A DNA stretch of 12,934 bases from an uncultured Rothia sp. (lineage in GTDB: Bacteria > Actinomycetota > Actinomycetes > Actinomycetales > Micrococcaceae). The stretch lies in contig CALGXU010000084.1 in the NCBI GenBank assembly GCA_937935205.1, forward strand, positions 1 to 12,934, in the 5' to 3' direction. This document shows, in pieces, positions 5,137 through 12,743 of the stretch (within the stretch, counting starts at the first letter, position 1; every line of letters starts with the position of its first letter). Position numbers and translations under genes: made by a program. The notes under the pieces were generated by a model. That model was not told the origin of the DNA and ran no database searches. It was given only the letters and a program-made list of their open reading frames with translations.

Positions 5137-8100
5137 TTAGCGGGAAGAAATGACGCGCTCGGAGAAACGGTTCGGGTTACCGAAACGGTGTGCGGTAATC
5201 GAAACAGCCTGCTCGCGGAGGAAGGGCAGCATCTCGATACGGCCAGCCTCGGTGACCGGTGCGAAGTACACTGCAACATCCGGGCGACCGCCCAGTGCCG
5301 AGTAGATGGACTTCTCATCGTTACCGATGTAGCGGATACGGGTGCCTTCCAGCGGGGTACCAGCCAGTGCGCGAACCGGGGTCTTAGCGTTCGAAGCCAG
5401 GTACTCGCGGAACTGAGCGTCCGACTTGACTTCGTACTTGATGCCCTTGTTCTCGAGGACGCCACGGACGTCGACCGGCAGGTCCTTACCGACGGACAGA
5501 GCAATCGGTGCGTTAGCTGCCAGACCGGCGAGCACAACGCGCAGGGTCTCTGCTGCGGATGCGGACTCGTCTGCACGAACCAGAACCTGGGTGGGTACGT
5601 AGCGCAGGATGTTGCGCTCCACGCCCAGCTTCGAGGGATCGTGGCCGAAGCCGAACTCGGTGTCCCAAGCGTGTGCGTCAGAGGAGACACCGCGCTTGAT
5701 GAATGCGAAGTCCTCGCGCTTGCCCAGCTCGGAGTTCTCGATGGTAGCCAGGGTCTCGCGAACGGTCACCGACTGGGTGGTTGCGGTCGCGGTTGCCTGT
5801 GCCGGCTCCCAATCGGACAGAGCGATCAGGTAGCTGGGGCCACCAGCCTTGGTACCGGAGCCAACGGTGGACTTCTTCCAACCACCGAAGGGCTGACGCT
5901 GAACGATTGCACCGGTAATTGCACGGTTGACGTACAGGTTACCTGCCTGGACCTTGGAGAGCCACAGCTCGAGCTCATCGGCATCCAGCGAGTGCAGACC
6001 TGCGGTCAGACCGTAATCGGGTGCGTTCTGCAGCTCGATTGCCTCTTCCAGGGTGTCAGCGGTCATGATGCCCAGGATGGGGCCGAAGTACTCGGTCATG
6101 TGGTACTCGGAACCGGGCTTGACGCCTTCACGAACACCGGGGCTCCACAGGCGACCGGTCTCGTCCAGTTCCTTCGGCTGGATGAGCCAGCGCTCGCCCG
6201 GGCCGAGGGTGGTCAGACCGCGCAGCAGCTTCTCTTCCGGCTTCTGAACAACGGGACCCATCTGGGACTCAATGTCCTGCGGGTGTGCCACGTGCAGGGA
6301 GCTGACGGAGTCGATCAGCTGGCGACGGAAACGCTCGGACTGTGCCACGGAGCCAACCAGGATAACGGTCGAACCAGCGGAGCACTTCTGGCCTGCGTGG
6401 CCGAATGCCGAGTAGACGACGTCCTTGACGGCCAGGTCGATGTCGGCGTTCGGGGTGACGATGATCGAGTTCTTACCCGAGGTCTCACCGAACAGCGGCA
6501 GGTCATCACGCCAGGAGCGGAAGAGCTCTGCGGTCTCGTAGCCACCGGTCAGGATCAGGCGATCCACCTCGGGGTGCGAGATGAGAACCTTACCGGCCTC
6601 GCGGTCGACAACCTTGACCAGCTTCAGAACTTCCTTGGGGACGCCTGCATCCCACATGATCTCTGCAATCAGGGCACCGGTGCGAGCGGTGATGGTTGCG
6701 GGCTTGAAGATAACAGCAGAACCTGCAGCCAGACCAGCCAGAACACCACCGGCGGGGATAGCGGTCGGGAAGTTCCACGGGGGAACAACCAGGGTCAGGT
6801 CAACAGACTTGGGCTTTGCGCCGTCAATCTTCTCGAGGTCCTCAGCCAGCATTGCGTAGTAGTATGCGAAGTCGATTGCCTCGGAGACCTCGGTGTCGCC
6901 CTGCTCCAGGGTCTTGCCAGCCTCGGCTGCCATAACCTCCAGCAGGTCGCCACGACGCAGGGCGATAGCCTTACCGACCTTACGCAGAATCTCTGCGCGC
7001 TCGTGGCCGGAGAGCTTGCCCCAAGCCTTGCCGGCTTCCTCGGTTTCCTTGATCAGCTTCTCGGCCTCAGCAACGCTGGTCAGCTCGTTAGCCTTCAGGG
7101 TGTCGATGCCCAGCTTGGTGGTCTTGGAGCGCTCGAGGATTGCGCGGCCCCACTCGCGGTTACCGGCCAGTGCGGGGTCGGTGTCGGGGGTGTTCTCGAA
7201 GCGGCCAGCCGGTACGAAGACGTTGTCCTCGTTCTCGGTCAGACGGTTCTGGGTGCGCTTGGATGCGGGAACCTCGTCGGTGACGGAGTTCAGTGCACGC
7301 ATGAAGCGGTCCTCTTCGCGCTTGAAGATGGACTCGTCGGTTGCCAGGTCGAAGATACCGGACATGAAGTTCTCGGAGGAAGCGTTCTCCTCGAGACGAC
7401 GAATCAGGTATGCGATTGCAACGTCGAATTCCTTGGGGTTCACGACGGGCACGTACAGCAGCAGGTGGCCAACGCGGCGGCGGATGATCTCTGCCTGCTG
7501 CTCAGCCATACCAATCAGCATTTCGAACTCGACGCGATCCTTAACACCGCGGTCCTCGGACAGCAGCAGTGCAAAAGCAACGTCGAAGAGGTTGTGGCCT
7601 GCAATACCGAGGCGGAGGCTCTTCACGTGCTCGGGGCGCAGTGCGTAGTCCAGAACGCGCTTGTAGTTGGTGTCAGCAGCCTGCTTGGTGTCCCAGGTGG
7701 TCAGCGGCCAGCCGTGCATAACAGCTTCCACGATTTCCATGGAGAGGTTTGCACCCTTAACCAGGCGAACCTTGATGCCTGCGCCGCCAGCAGCAACGCG
7801 CTTTGCGGACCATTCCTGCAGGTGCTGCATTGCAGCCAGGGTGTCGGGCAGGTATGCCTGGAGCACGATACCGGCTTCCAGGTCCTTCAGGTGGGGCTGG
7901 TCCAGGATCTTGGTGAACACCTCGATGGTGAGGTCCAGGTCCTTGTACTCCTCCATGTCCAGGTTGATGAACTTCTTGGGGGAGGTGGATGCAGCCAGCT
8001 CGTACAGCGGGGTCAGGCGGCGAACAGCGGTCTCAACGACCTCGTCGAATGCCCAGTGCTGGTGGGGGCCGGAAACAGCGGACACCTTAATGGAGACGTA

Positions 8101-8628
8101 GTCAACGTCGTCACGTGCCAGCAGGCGCTTGGTCTCAGCCAGGCGGTGCTCTGCTTCCTTGTCACCCAGAACTGCCTCACCGAGCAGGTTGACGTTCAGG
8201 CGGTTACCGGTCTTGGTCAGCTCTGCAATTGCGTCGCCCAGCTTCTCCTCGGAAGCGTCGACAATCAGGTGACCGACCATCTCGCGCAGCACGCGGCGTG
8301 CAACGGGAACGGTGGGCCATGCGACCTTGCCAGCCAGCTTGCCACCGAAGCCAACAGCGGACTTCATGTACCAGGGCAGGAAGGAAGGTGCCAGGCCGGA
8401 AATACGGGAAAGGTTGCGGCCGGAGACGTTGTCGTCCTCGGGGCGAATAACGCCATCAACAAAGCCGACGGTGAAGGGAAGACCATTGGGGTCCTTCAGA
8501 ACACCGGCGAGCTGCTCAGCCGCGAAGGTGGGCTTGATCGACTGGGACTCGTTTACCCACTGACGAACAAGCTGACGAGCTTCCAGAGCCATCTTCTGGT
8601 AGTGCTCAGATGCGAAAGGATGGGTCAT
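5137..8628 (-). CDS. putA: Bifunctional proline dehydrogenase / delta-1-pyrroline-5-carboxylate dehydrogenase
   Basis: This 1163-residue enzyme oxidises proline to glutamate in two steps. The FAD-dependent proline dehydrogenase barrel fills about residues 100-470, with YVSIKVSAV (177-185), IKVRLVKGANLSMEI (285-299) and LRLGIAGHNLFDVAFA (338-353). The NAD-dependent aldehyde dehydrogenase domain covers about 510-945: VVPPWNFPTAIP (614-625), LFGETSGKNSI with Glu715, the catalytic Cys749 in GHAGQKCSAGS, and EYFGPILG (846-853). About 200 further residues follow an Ala/Thr linker (943-950), more than the minimal PutA core. There is no N-terminal ribbon-helix-helix domain as in E. coli PutA, so it should not repress its own gene. 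The ATG at 8626-8628 has AGGAG upstream. A LysR-type gene is transcribed divergently. Confidence 0.95.
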   Translation of the reverse strand: MTHPFASEHYQKMALEARQLVRQWVNESQSIKPTFAAEQLAGVLKDPNGLPFTVGFVDGVIRPEDDNVSGRNLSRISGLAPSFLPWYMKSAVGFGGKLAGKVAWPTVPVARRVLREMVGHLIVDASEEKLGDAIAELTKTGNRLNVNLLGEAVLGDKEAEHRLAETKRLLARDDVDYVSIKVSAVSGPHQHWAFDEVVETAVRRLTPLYELAASTSPKKFINLDMEEYKDLDLTIEVFTKILDQPHLKDLEAGIVLQAYLPDTLAAMQHLQEWSAKRVAAGGAGIKVRLVKGANLSMEIVEAVMHGWPLTTWDTKQAADTNYKRVLDYALRPEHVKSLRLGIAGHNLFDVAFALLLSEDRGVKDRVEFEMLIGMAEQQAEIIRRRVGHLLLYVPVVNPKEFDVAIAYLIRRLEENASSENFMSGIFDLATDESIFKREEDRFMRALNSVTDEVPASKRTQNRLTENEDNVFVPAGRFENTPDTDPALAGNREWGRAILERSKTTKLGIDTLKANELTSVAEAEKLIKETEEAGKAWGKLSGHERAEILRKVGKAIALRRGDLLEVMAAEAGKTLEQGDTEVSEAIDFAYYYAMLAEDLEKIDGAKPKSVDLTLVVPPWNFPTAIPAGGVLAGLAAGSAVIFKPATITARTGALIAEIMWDAGVPKEVLKLVKVVDREAGKVLISHPEVDRLILTGGYETAELFRSWRDDLPLFGETSGKNSIIVTPNADIDLAVKDVVYSAFGHAGQKCSAGSTVILVGSVAQSERFRRQLIDSVSSLHVAHPQDIESQMGPVVQKPEEKLLRGLTTLGPGERWLIQPKELDETGRLWSPGVREGVKPGSEYHMTEYFGPILGIMTADTLEEAIELQNAPDYGLTAGLHSLDADELELWLSKVQAGNLYVNRAITGAIVQRQPFGGWKKSTVGSGTKAGGPSYLIALSDWEPAQATATATTQSVTVRETLATIENSELGKREDFAFIKRGVSSDAHAWDTEFGFGHDPSKLGVERNILRYVPTQVLVRADESASAAETLRVVLAGLAANAPIALSVGKDLPVDVRGVLENKGIKYEVKSDAQFREYLASNAKTPVRALAGTPLEGTRIRYIGNDEKSIYSALGGRPDVAVYFAPVTEAGRIEMLPFLREQAVSITAHRFGNPNRFSERVISSR

Positions 8629-8714
8629 CCTTGACTCCTAACTATCTCACTGTGTGCGGTGCACACCACGTTTGGCGATGTTTCTATTTCACCACAAAAG
8701 GGTAATAAATACCT

Positions 8715-8765
8715 CATTAGAAAAACTGAATGTTTTTTCCAAAATCCATTTAGTTTTTCTAAATG
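8715..8765. promoter_or_regulatory. Pair of LysR-type boxes between putA and lysR
   Basis: The distal box, CATTTAGTTTTTCTAAATG (8747-8765), is a perfect 7-bp dyad with a 5-nt spacer and contains the LysR signature T-N11-A (T8750 to A8762). The proximal box, CATTAGAAAAACTGAATG (8715-8732), is a second, less symmetric copy in opposite orientation. Their centres are about 33 bp apart, near three helical turns, as expected for a LysR tetramer. The two also form a 14-bp inverted repeat with each other (8719-8732 with 8747-8760). Confidence 0.65.
8716..8743 (-). promoter_or_regulatory. Probable putA promoter
   Basis: Reading leftwards, TCTAAT (8716-8721) matches the -10 at five of six positions and TTTGGA (8738-8743) is a modest -35 with a 16-bp spacer. 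The -10 overlaps the proximal LysR-type box and the -35 lies between the two boxes. This predicts a leader of about 80 nt and direct control by the divergent LysR protein. The -35 assignment is weak. Confidence 0.45.
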
Positions 8766-9139
8766 ATTGTGCGGTGTGGTTCCCGCTCGGCAACCCTCCG
8801 AACGCCGAGCCCAAAGAGAAGAAACGAAGACCATAGCAACATCGCTATCCATCCCTCTCAGGCTAGCACTTCCAGAGCGCAAATACCGAACCCATTTCGT
8901 AATAAACGAACACCTCAAAACCATTCCCAGAAGCATCTTCAAGCCTAAGAACCATCGCATCAGCGCGAAAATACTCGCTACACAAGCCAACATGCCAACA
9001 CCCCACGTCAAGCGTCTCAAAAAGAGCCGGCCGAAAGCCCGCGCGGTACCATAGACAAGAGTCCACGATGAGAGACGCACCACGGAAGAGTTCGGGGGCC
9101 CAGCCCACCCGAACAACCGGGCGCACCAGGGAGGGAAAT
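8766..9139 (+). other. Upstream region and leader of lysR
   Basis: These 374 bp precede the lysR start and hold no supported gene. GCTCGGC (8785-8791) pairs with GCCGAGC (8804-8810) over 7 bp. TACCAT (9047-9052) fits the loose actinobacterial TANNNT -10 and would give a leader of about 80 nt, but has no clear -35. An in-frame ATG at 9068 lacks a ribosome binding site and encodes a Thr/Arg-rich stretch not typical of LysR proteins, so I leave it in the leader. Confidence 0.4.
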
Positions 9140-10066
9140 ATGTCAATCTACGACATTCGACGCATGCAAATGCTCCTCGAAATCCAAGAACGCGGTACCA
9201 TCATCGCCGCAGCCGAAGCACTCAGCCTCACCCCCTCCGCCGTCTCCCAGCAGATTGCCACCCTCGAAAAAGAAACCGGCACCCCGCTTCTGCAGCGCAT
9301 CGGCAGGCGCGTACAGCTCACCAGCGCCGGACTCATCATCGTCGACAGCGCCCGCAGTATCCTGCGCGAACTCGACCGCATGCAAACCTCCGTCGCCAAC
9401 CTCACTGGCGAACCCGCAGGCATGGTCCGCCTCGCCATCTTCCAGTCCGCAGCCTTCGCACTGCTACCGGAAACCCTCAGCTACCTTGCCGAACACGCAC
9501 CCTCACTCACGCTGCAGGTACTGCAAATCGACCCCGAAACCGGCACCTCCCTGACCCGAAGCCGCGAATACGACATGGTGCTCTCCGAAGCCTACCCGCA
9601 CCACCACATCCCCGAATACCCCGAACTACACTCCGAGCTACTCACCGAAGACCCGCTCAGCCTCATCGTGCCCAGCACCTCCATCATCACCTCAATCGAG
9701 GAGGCGCACGCACTCCCCTGGGTCCTCGAGATGGAACAAAACACCTCACGCAGCTGGGCGCTCAACCAGTGCCGCACTGCAGGATTCGAGCCGGTCATCC
9801 GCTACAGCGCCAATGACATGATTACAAACTCCAACCTCGTCAAGGCAGGATTCGCCGTCACCATCGTGCCCGGCTTCATCCTCTCTTCCCTCTCCACCAC
9901 CGAGGGGCTACGCATCGTAGAGCTACCCGGCAAGCCCTCCCGCAAAATCTTTACCGCCGTACGCCGAGAGTCCGCCGCCAACCCCGCCATCGCCATGGTG
10001 CGCGAAGCACTGCACCACGCAGTGAAGGTTGTATTCGGCGAACACGACAGGACCGAAACCGCATAG
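9140..10066 (+). CDS. LysR-type transcriptional regulator, probably of putA
   Basis: This 308-residue protein has the LysR N-terminal winged helix-turn-helix: MSIYDIRRMQMLLEIQERGT, then IIAAAEALSLTPSAVSQQIA and a wing ending LLQRIGRRVQLTSAG. A linker helix (about 65-90) leads to a periplasmic-binding-protein-like effector domain (about 92-295), whose ligand cannot be read from sequence. The ATG at 9140-9142 is chosen over one 72 bases upstream because GGGAGGG lies directly before it and the protein then begins at the normal LysR position. The gene is divergent from putA, with two LysR-type boxes beside the putA promoter, so control of proline catabolism, perhaps with proline as coinducer, is the simplest reading. 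Only family and context support this. Confidence 0.9.
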   Translation: MSIYDIRRMQMLLEIQERGTIIAAAEALSLTPSAVSQQIATLEKETGTPLLQRIGRRVQLTSAGLIIVDSARSILRELDRMQTSVANLTGEPAGMVRLAIFQSAAFALLPETLSYLAEHAPSLTLQVLQIDPETGTSLTRSREYDMVLSEAYPHHHIPEYPELHSELLTEDPLSLIVPSTSIITSIEEAHALPWVLEMEQNTSRSWALNQCRTAGFEPVIRYSANDMITNSNLVKAGFAVTIVPGFILSSLSTTEGLRIVELPGKPSRKIFTAVRRESAANPAIAMVREALHHAVKVVFGEHDRTETA

Positions 10067-10109
10067 GACATCTCAGCCGCCGCCCATGCCGGGCGAACTA
10101 GACAATACA

Positions 10110-10147
10110 AAAGGTCGGGGCCGTTCCCACGAACAACCCCGACCTTT
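10110..10147. terminator. Terminator between convergent lysR and the propeller/Tat operon
   Basis: AAAGGTCGGGG (10110-10120) pairs perfectly over 11 bp with CCCCGACCTTT (10137-10147), with an inner GTTC/GAAC stem (10123-10126 with 10131-10134). Leftwards it ends in TTTT, rightwards in TTT followed by C. It lies 43 bp beyond the lysR stop and 105 bp beyond the operon's last stop, so it may serve both directions. Confidence 0.75.
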
Positions 10148-10252
10148 CACTATGCCTTTTTGAACAGGCGCCTATATATAGAGGTATAGAATCACACAAC
10201 AGCGAAGTCACTCCCCCACCGCGCCCATTTCTTCACAGCGCCAGATTAACTG

Positions 10253-11074
10253 CTAGTTCAGCGAAGCAACCACAGCCGGGCTCTGCACCTCGTAGAACGA
10301 AGAGGACAAACCAGCCGCCGCCATATCCAGCACAGCGCTCACATGAACCTGCTTCAACGCAGAACCGGCAACACCCGAAGCCACCTGATAATTCAGCTGA
10401 ACATCCAGGCGATGACCGCGAGGAATAGCGGTGCGCAACTCCAGAACATTTTCGCTACCGGCACCAGCCTGACCGGTCTGCTCGCTACGGCGCACCGCAT
10501 CAAGATTCAGAGCATCCACAGGAGCCACCAACGCCGAAGCGCCCAGGCCGCCCGAAGGTAGCACCGCCTGACCAGAGGTCACACGAAGAGTCACCGCAGG
10601 ATTCAACAGCAAACCAGTCTTCGGATCCTGCGCGCGAGCACGCACCATCAGGCGAGTACCTACCGGCAGCGTCGAATTGCCCTCATTAATAATGCTCAGG
10701 CGAGTCGGCAGATTCCGGAAAGCAACAGTACGCGCCGGCTGACTCTGCATAGACACCGCCTGCACACCAGAGGCAGTCTTCAACTCCAGGCGGATGCACG
10801 ACTCGTTATAGCGCATCGGCACCTGCACCAGCGCAGAACTCGCCGCGCCACCGTTCTGTCCACCACTGTGCTGTCCACCGCCGTGCTGACCGCGTTGCCC
10901 TCCACGCTGTCCGCCAGGGCGCTGGGTCACAGGGGTACCGTGTGCACCACGCCTGCCGCCCGAACGAGTTGCCGCCTCCGCAGCACTCACGCCGCCAGCC
11001 ACCAGGGCAGCCGAAGCGCCCGCAACCTTCAACGCGGTACGGCGAGAAGCGTTCATCAGATTATTCTTAGTCAT
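10253..11074 (-). CDS. Tat-signal secreted protein of unknown function
   Basis: I do not recognise a family. The 273-residue product begins with a twin-arginine signal: SRRTALK (residues 10-16), the hydrophobic stretch VAGASAALVAGGVSAAEA and a likely AxA-type cleavage near residue 35. Residues 38-78 form a low-complexity linker rich in Gly, Gln, Arg and His (QRGGQRGQHGGGQHSGGQ). The remaining 195 residues are Val/Leu/Ala-rich and probably beta-rich, with one cysteine (Cys93) and no catalytic motif I can name. Twin-arginine export usually carries folded or cofactor-bearing proteins to the cell surface. The ATG at 11072-11074 follows GGGGAG, and the gap to the upstream stop is only 11 bp, so it is co-transcribed and probably translationally coupled with the propeller gene. 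Confidence 0.8.
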   Translation of the reverse strand: MTKNNLMNASRRTALKVAGASAALVAGGVSAAEAATRSGGRRGAHGTPVTQRPGGQRGGQRGQHGGGQHSGGQNGGAASSALVQVPMRYNESCIRLELKTASGVQAVSMQSQPARTVAFRNLPTRLSIINEGNSTLPVGTRLMVRARAQDPKTGLLLNPAVTLRVTSGQAVLPSGGLGASALVAPVDALNLDAVRRSEQTGQAGAGSENVLELRTAIPRGHRLDVQLNYQVASGVAGSALKQVHVSAVLDMAAAGLSSSFYEVQSPAVVASLN

Positions 11075-11085
11075 TTTCTACTCCC

Positions 11086-12462
11086 CTAAGCCTTCGCGAT
11101 ACGGTACACGCCGCTAATCGTGCCCTGCCACCAGGTGCCGTAACGGTCAATCGTGCCCACCATCTGCAGGGTGTCACCACCGCCGAGCAGCAGGCTCACG
11201 TGCTGAGGCAGACGCTGCTCGTGCATCGTCCGGCCGGTTTCCATATCCAGCGCGACAGCCCACGCGTAGGCACCATTCGCCAAACCAGCCGGGCCGCGGC
11301 GACGCTCACAGGTGTAAATCAGGCCGTCAGCGGCGGAATAGCGAGGAACAGCCGAAGAGTACACATCCTTACGGTCCCAAATCTTACGCAAACCGCGGTC
11401 GGTAATATCCCAACGCTCCATACCGGGAGCAAAAAGCGCGTTCGCAGGCACCGACGGGCCGGCGCCCTCCGGGTACTTCGGGTAGGGGTAGCCGTAGGTG
11501 CTTGCACCGACCATCGTGTTACCCACACCGATCATGGAGTTCTCGGTGCCAGAGGTACCGGCAGTAAACAGGCCGGCGCTACCGACCTTCGCACCGTTAT
11601 CGGTGCGGTACACAATGACCGACTCGTGAATATCAGAGTTATCGGTCAGCATCACATAATCCGAACCGTTCGGACCGAAGAACGTCGGGGAGGCGCCGGA
11701 ACCCCACGCGAGCTTACCGGGCTTGCGGGCGCTACCTCGATCGTAGGCATGCCACCACTTGAGGGTAGGCGCACCGGTTGCGGTAGCGTTCAGCATATAA
11801 ATAGCGTGGGAGGTCACCACGCTCACACCCTGCGGGCACGCCGAAATCGAGTTATCGATACGTTCACCGGCAATCGACGCCTTATTCAGGCGCATCGAGC
11901 GGATCGTGCCGCGGGCAGAATCAATCACCGCAATGTAGCCGTTCTTCGTCGCAACCCAAATGCGACCGGACCAGTCGGGCACCAGACCAACCACAGCGTC
12001 ATTGGCGCTCTGGGCAAGCATGCGGCTCAGGTCAATGCGCTCATCAACCCGGATGCTGCGTCCGTCGGCAGAGTGCGAGAGGCGCAGCAGGCACTGGGAG
12101 CCATCCACCAAAACCATGCGGTCCTGCGCATCAAGGTAGGCGTACACGCCGCCGAGCAGTGCGCCCTTCGGAATGTCCAGGTGCGAAAGTTCACGACCGG
12201 TATGCGGATCAAGGATAGAGAGCTTCGGGGTGATGAACTCGCCGTGGGCGAAGACCTGGGTGCAGAGCACCTGAATGAAGCCGTCGCGTCCAGCAAGAAT
12301 CGTCGGGCAGGCGCCGCCGAGCTTCGTGCCGGTAATCTTCCAATTGCCTGCGCCGGGGCCGGCAAGAGGAGTAGCGTCGGAAGACTGGGCATCACCGTGC
12401 ATGGTGGTAATGCCGGGTGCACCCAGGTGCGGATTCGCCTGGGCGTTATAGGTGGGGGTCAT
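11086..12462 (-). CDS. Beta-propeller-like protein (PQQ/YVTN-type repeats), unknown function
   Basis: This 458-residue protein appears to be a beta-propeller. Recurrent blade signatures of the form hydrophobic-D-x-x-x-G are visible: SILDPHTGREL (82-92), IAVIDSARGTIRS (177-189) and VALDMETGRTM (403-413), with WSGRIWVATKNG (165-176) and similar strands between. The count of blades is uncertain, perhaps six to eight. No catalytic residue set is evident; propellers of this sort often bind partners or ligands. No signal peptide or membrane segment is visible. The ATG at 12460-12462 has an in-frame stop five codons upstream, so a hidden leader is excluded; the ribosome binding site (AGAAAGAA) is weak. 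It is the first gene of an operon with a Tat-exported protein, which suggests a shared task. Confidence 0.75.
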   Translation of the reverse strand: MTPTYNAQANPHLGAPGITTMHGDAQSSDATPLAGPGAGNWKITGTKLGGACPTILAGRDGFIQVLCTQVFAHGEFITPKLSILDPHTGRELSHLDIPKGALLGGVYAYLDAQDRMVLVDGSQCLLRLSHSADGRSIRVDERIDLSRMLAQSANDAVVGLVPDWSGRIWVATKNGYIAVIDSARGTIRSMRLNKASIAGERIDNSISACPQGVSVVTSHAIYMLNATATGAPTLKWWHAYDRGSARKPGKLAWGSGASPTFFGPNGSDYVMLTDNSDIHESVIVYRTDNGAKVGSAGLFTAGTSGTENSMIGVGNTMVGASTYGYPYPKYPEGAGPSVPANALFAPGMERWDITDRGLRKIWDRKDVYSSAVPRYSAADGLIYTCERRRGPAGLANGAYAWAVALDMETGRTMHEQRLPQHVSLLLGGGDTLQMVGTIDRYGTWWQGTISGVYRIAKA

Positions 12463-12544
12463 GGTTGGTTCTTTCTAACGGTGAGTGGCGCACACCTTCA
12501 ATGGAGTGCAGCAATATGCGCTTTCACGTGCGCAAACGTTTCAC

Positions 12545-12572
12545 ATTGTAGAGTCAGAAAGCCATTTTTGAC
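12545..12572 (-). promoter_or_regulatory. Possible promoter of the propeller/Tat operon
   Basis: Reading leftwards, TACAAT (12545-12550) matches the -10 at five of six positions, about 83 bases before the propeller ATG. The best -35 (GTCAAA, 12567-12572) is poor. The large inverted repeat at 12580-12668 begins only 8 bp further upstream, so that structure may influence this promoter. Confidence 0.4.
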
Positions 12573-12579
12573 GACACTC

Positions 12580-12668
12580 AAGGGCACCTTGAACCATTGT
12601 TCAGGCGGTACTTGAGAGCTTCAGCGGGAAAGCTCTCAGCGCGACCCTTTCAGAATCAAGGTGCCCTT
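12580..12668. repeat. 89-bp nested inverted repeat
   Basis: AAGGGCACCTTGA (12580-12592) and TCAAGGTGCCCTT (12656-12668) are perfect 13-bp inverted ends. Inside, TGAGAGCT (12613-12620) pairs with AGCTCTCA (12631-12638). A T4 run follows on the plus strand only, although no plus-strand gene ends here. It may be a terminator region for the SorC-type gene, a small RNA or a remnant of a mobile element. No target-site duplication is seen. Confidence 0.6.
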
Positions 12669-12684
12669 TTCGCCCATAACCACG

Positions 12685-12729
12685 GACCTTCATACCCGCG
12701 AACCTCGCACCCGCGAACCTCATGCCCGC
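12685..12729. repeat. 15-bp tandem repeat, three copies
   Basis: Three adjacent 15-bp units: GACCTTCATACCCGC, GAACCTCGCACCCGC and GAACCTCATGCCCGC. They begin 14 bp beyond the stop of the SorC-type gene, so they lie in its 3' untranslated region. The shared pattern is GAMCTYCRYRCCCGC with small variation. Function unknown; such arrays can arise by slippage. Confidence 0.7.
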
Positions 12730-12743
12730 GGCAATAATTTCAG

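Noticed and set aside
5188..8634. Open frame of 1148 codons on the plus strand, antisense to putA
   Set aside because: It mirrors putA almost exactly; its Cys/Leu/Gln/Val-rich composition is what results from the reverse complement of a strongly codon-biased gene. No domain, ribosome binding site or family resemblance is seen.
9068..9139. Longer LysR product starting 24 codons upstream
   Set aside because: The upstream ATG lacks a ribosome binding site, while GGGAGGG stands right before the ATG at 9140, which also gives the normal LysR N-terminus.
8625..9146. Minus-strand open frame of 173 codons upstream of putA
   Set aside because: It spans the putA promoter and LysR boxes, overlaps the putA start, and shows no family motif.
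11200..12615. Open frame of 471 codons on the plus strand opposite the propeller gene
   Set aside because: Antisense shadow rich in Arg, Gly and His with no motif; the minus-strand frame has repeat structure and an operon partner.
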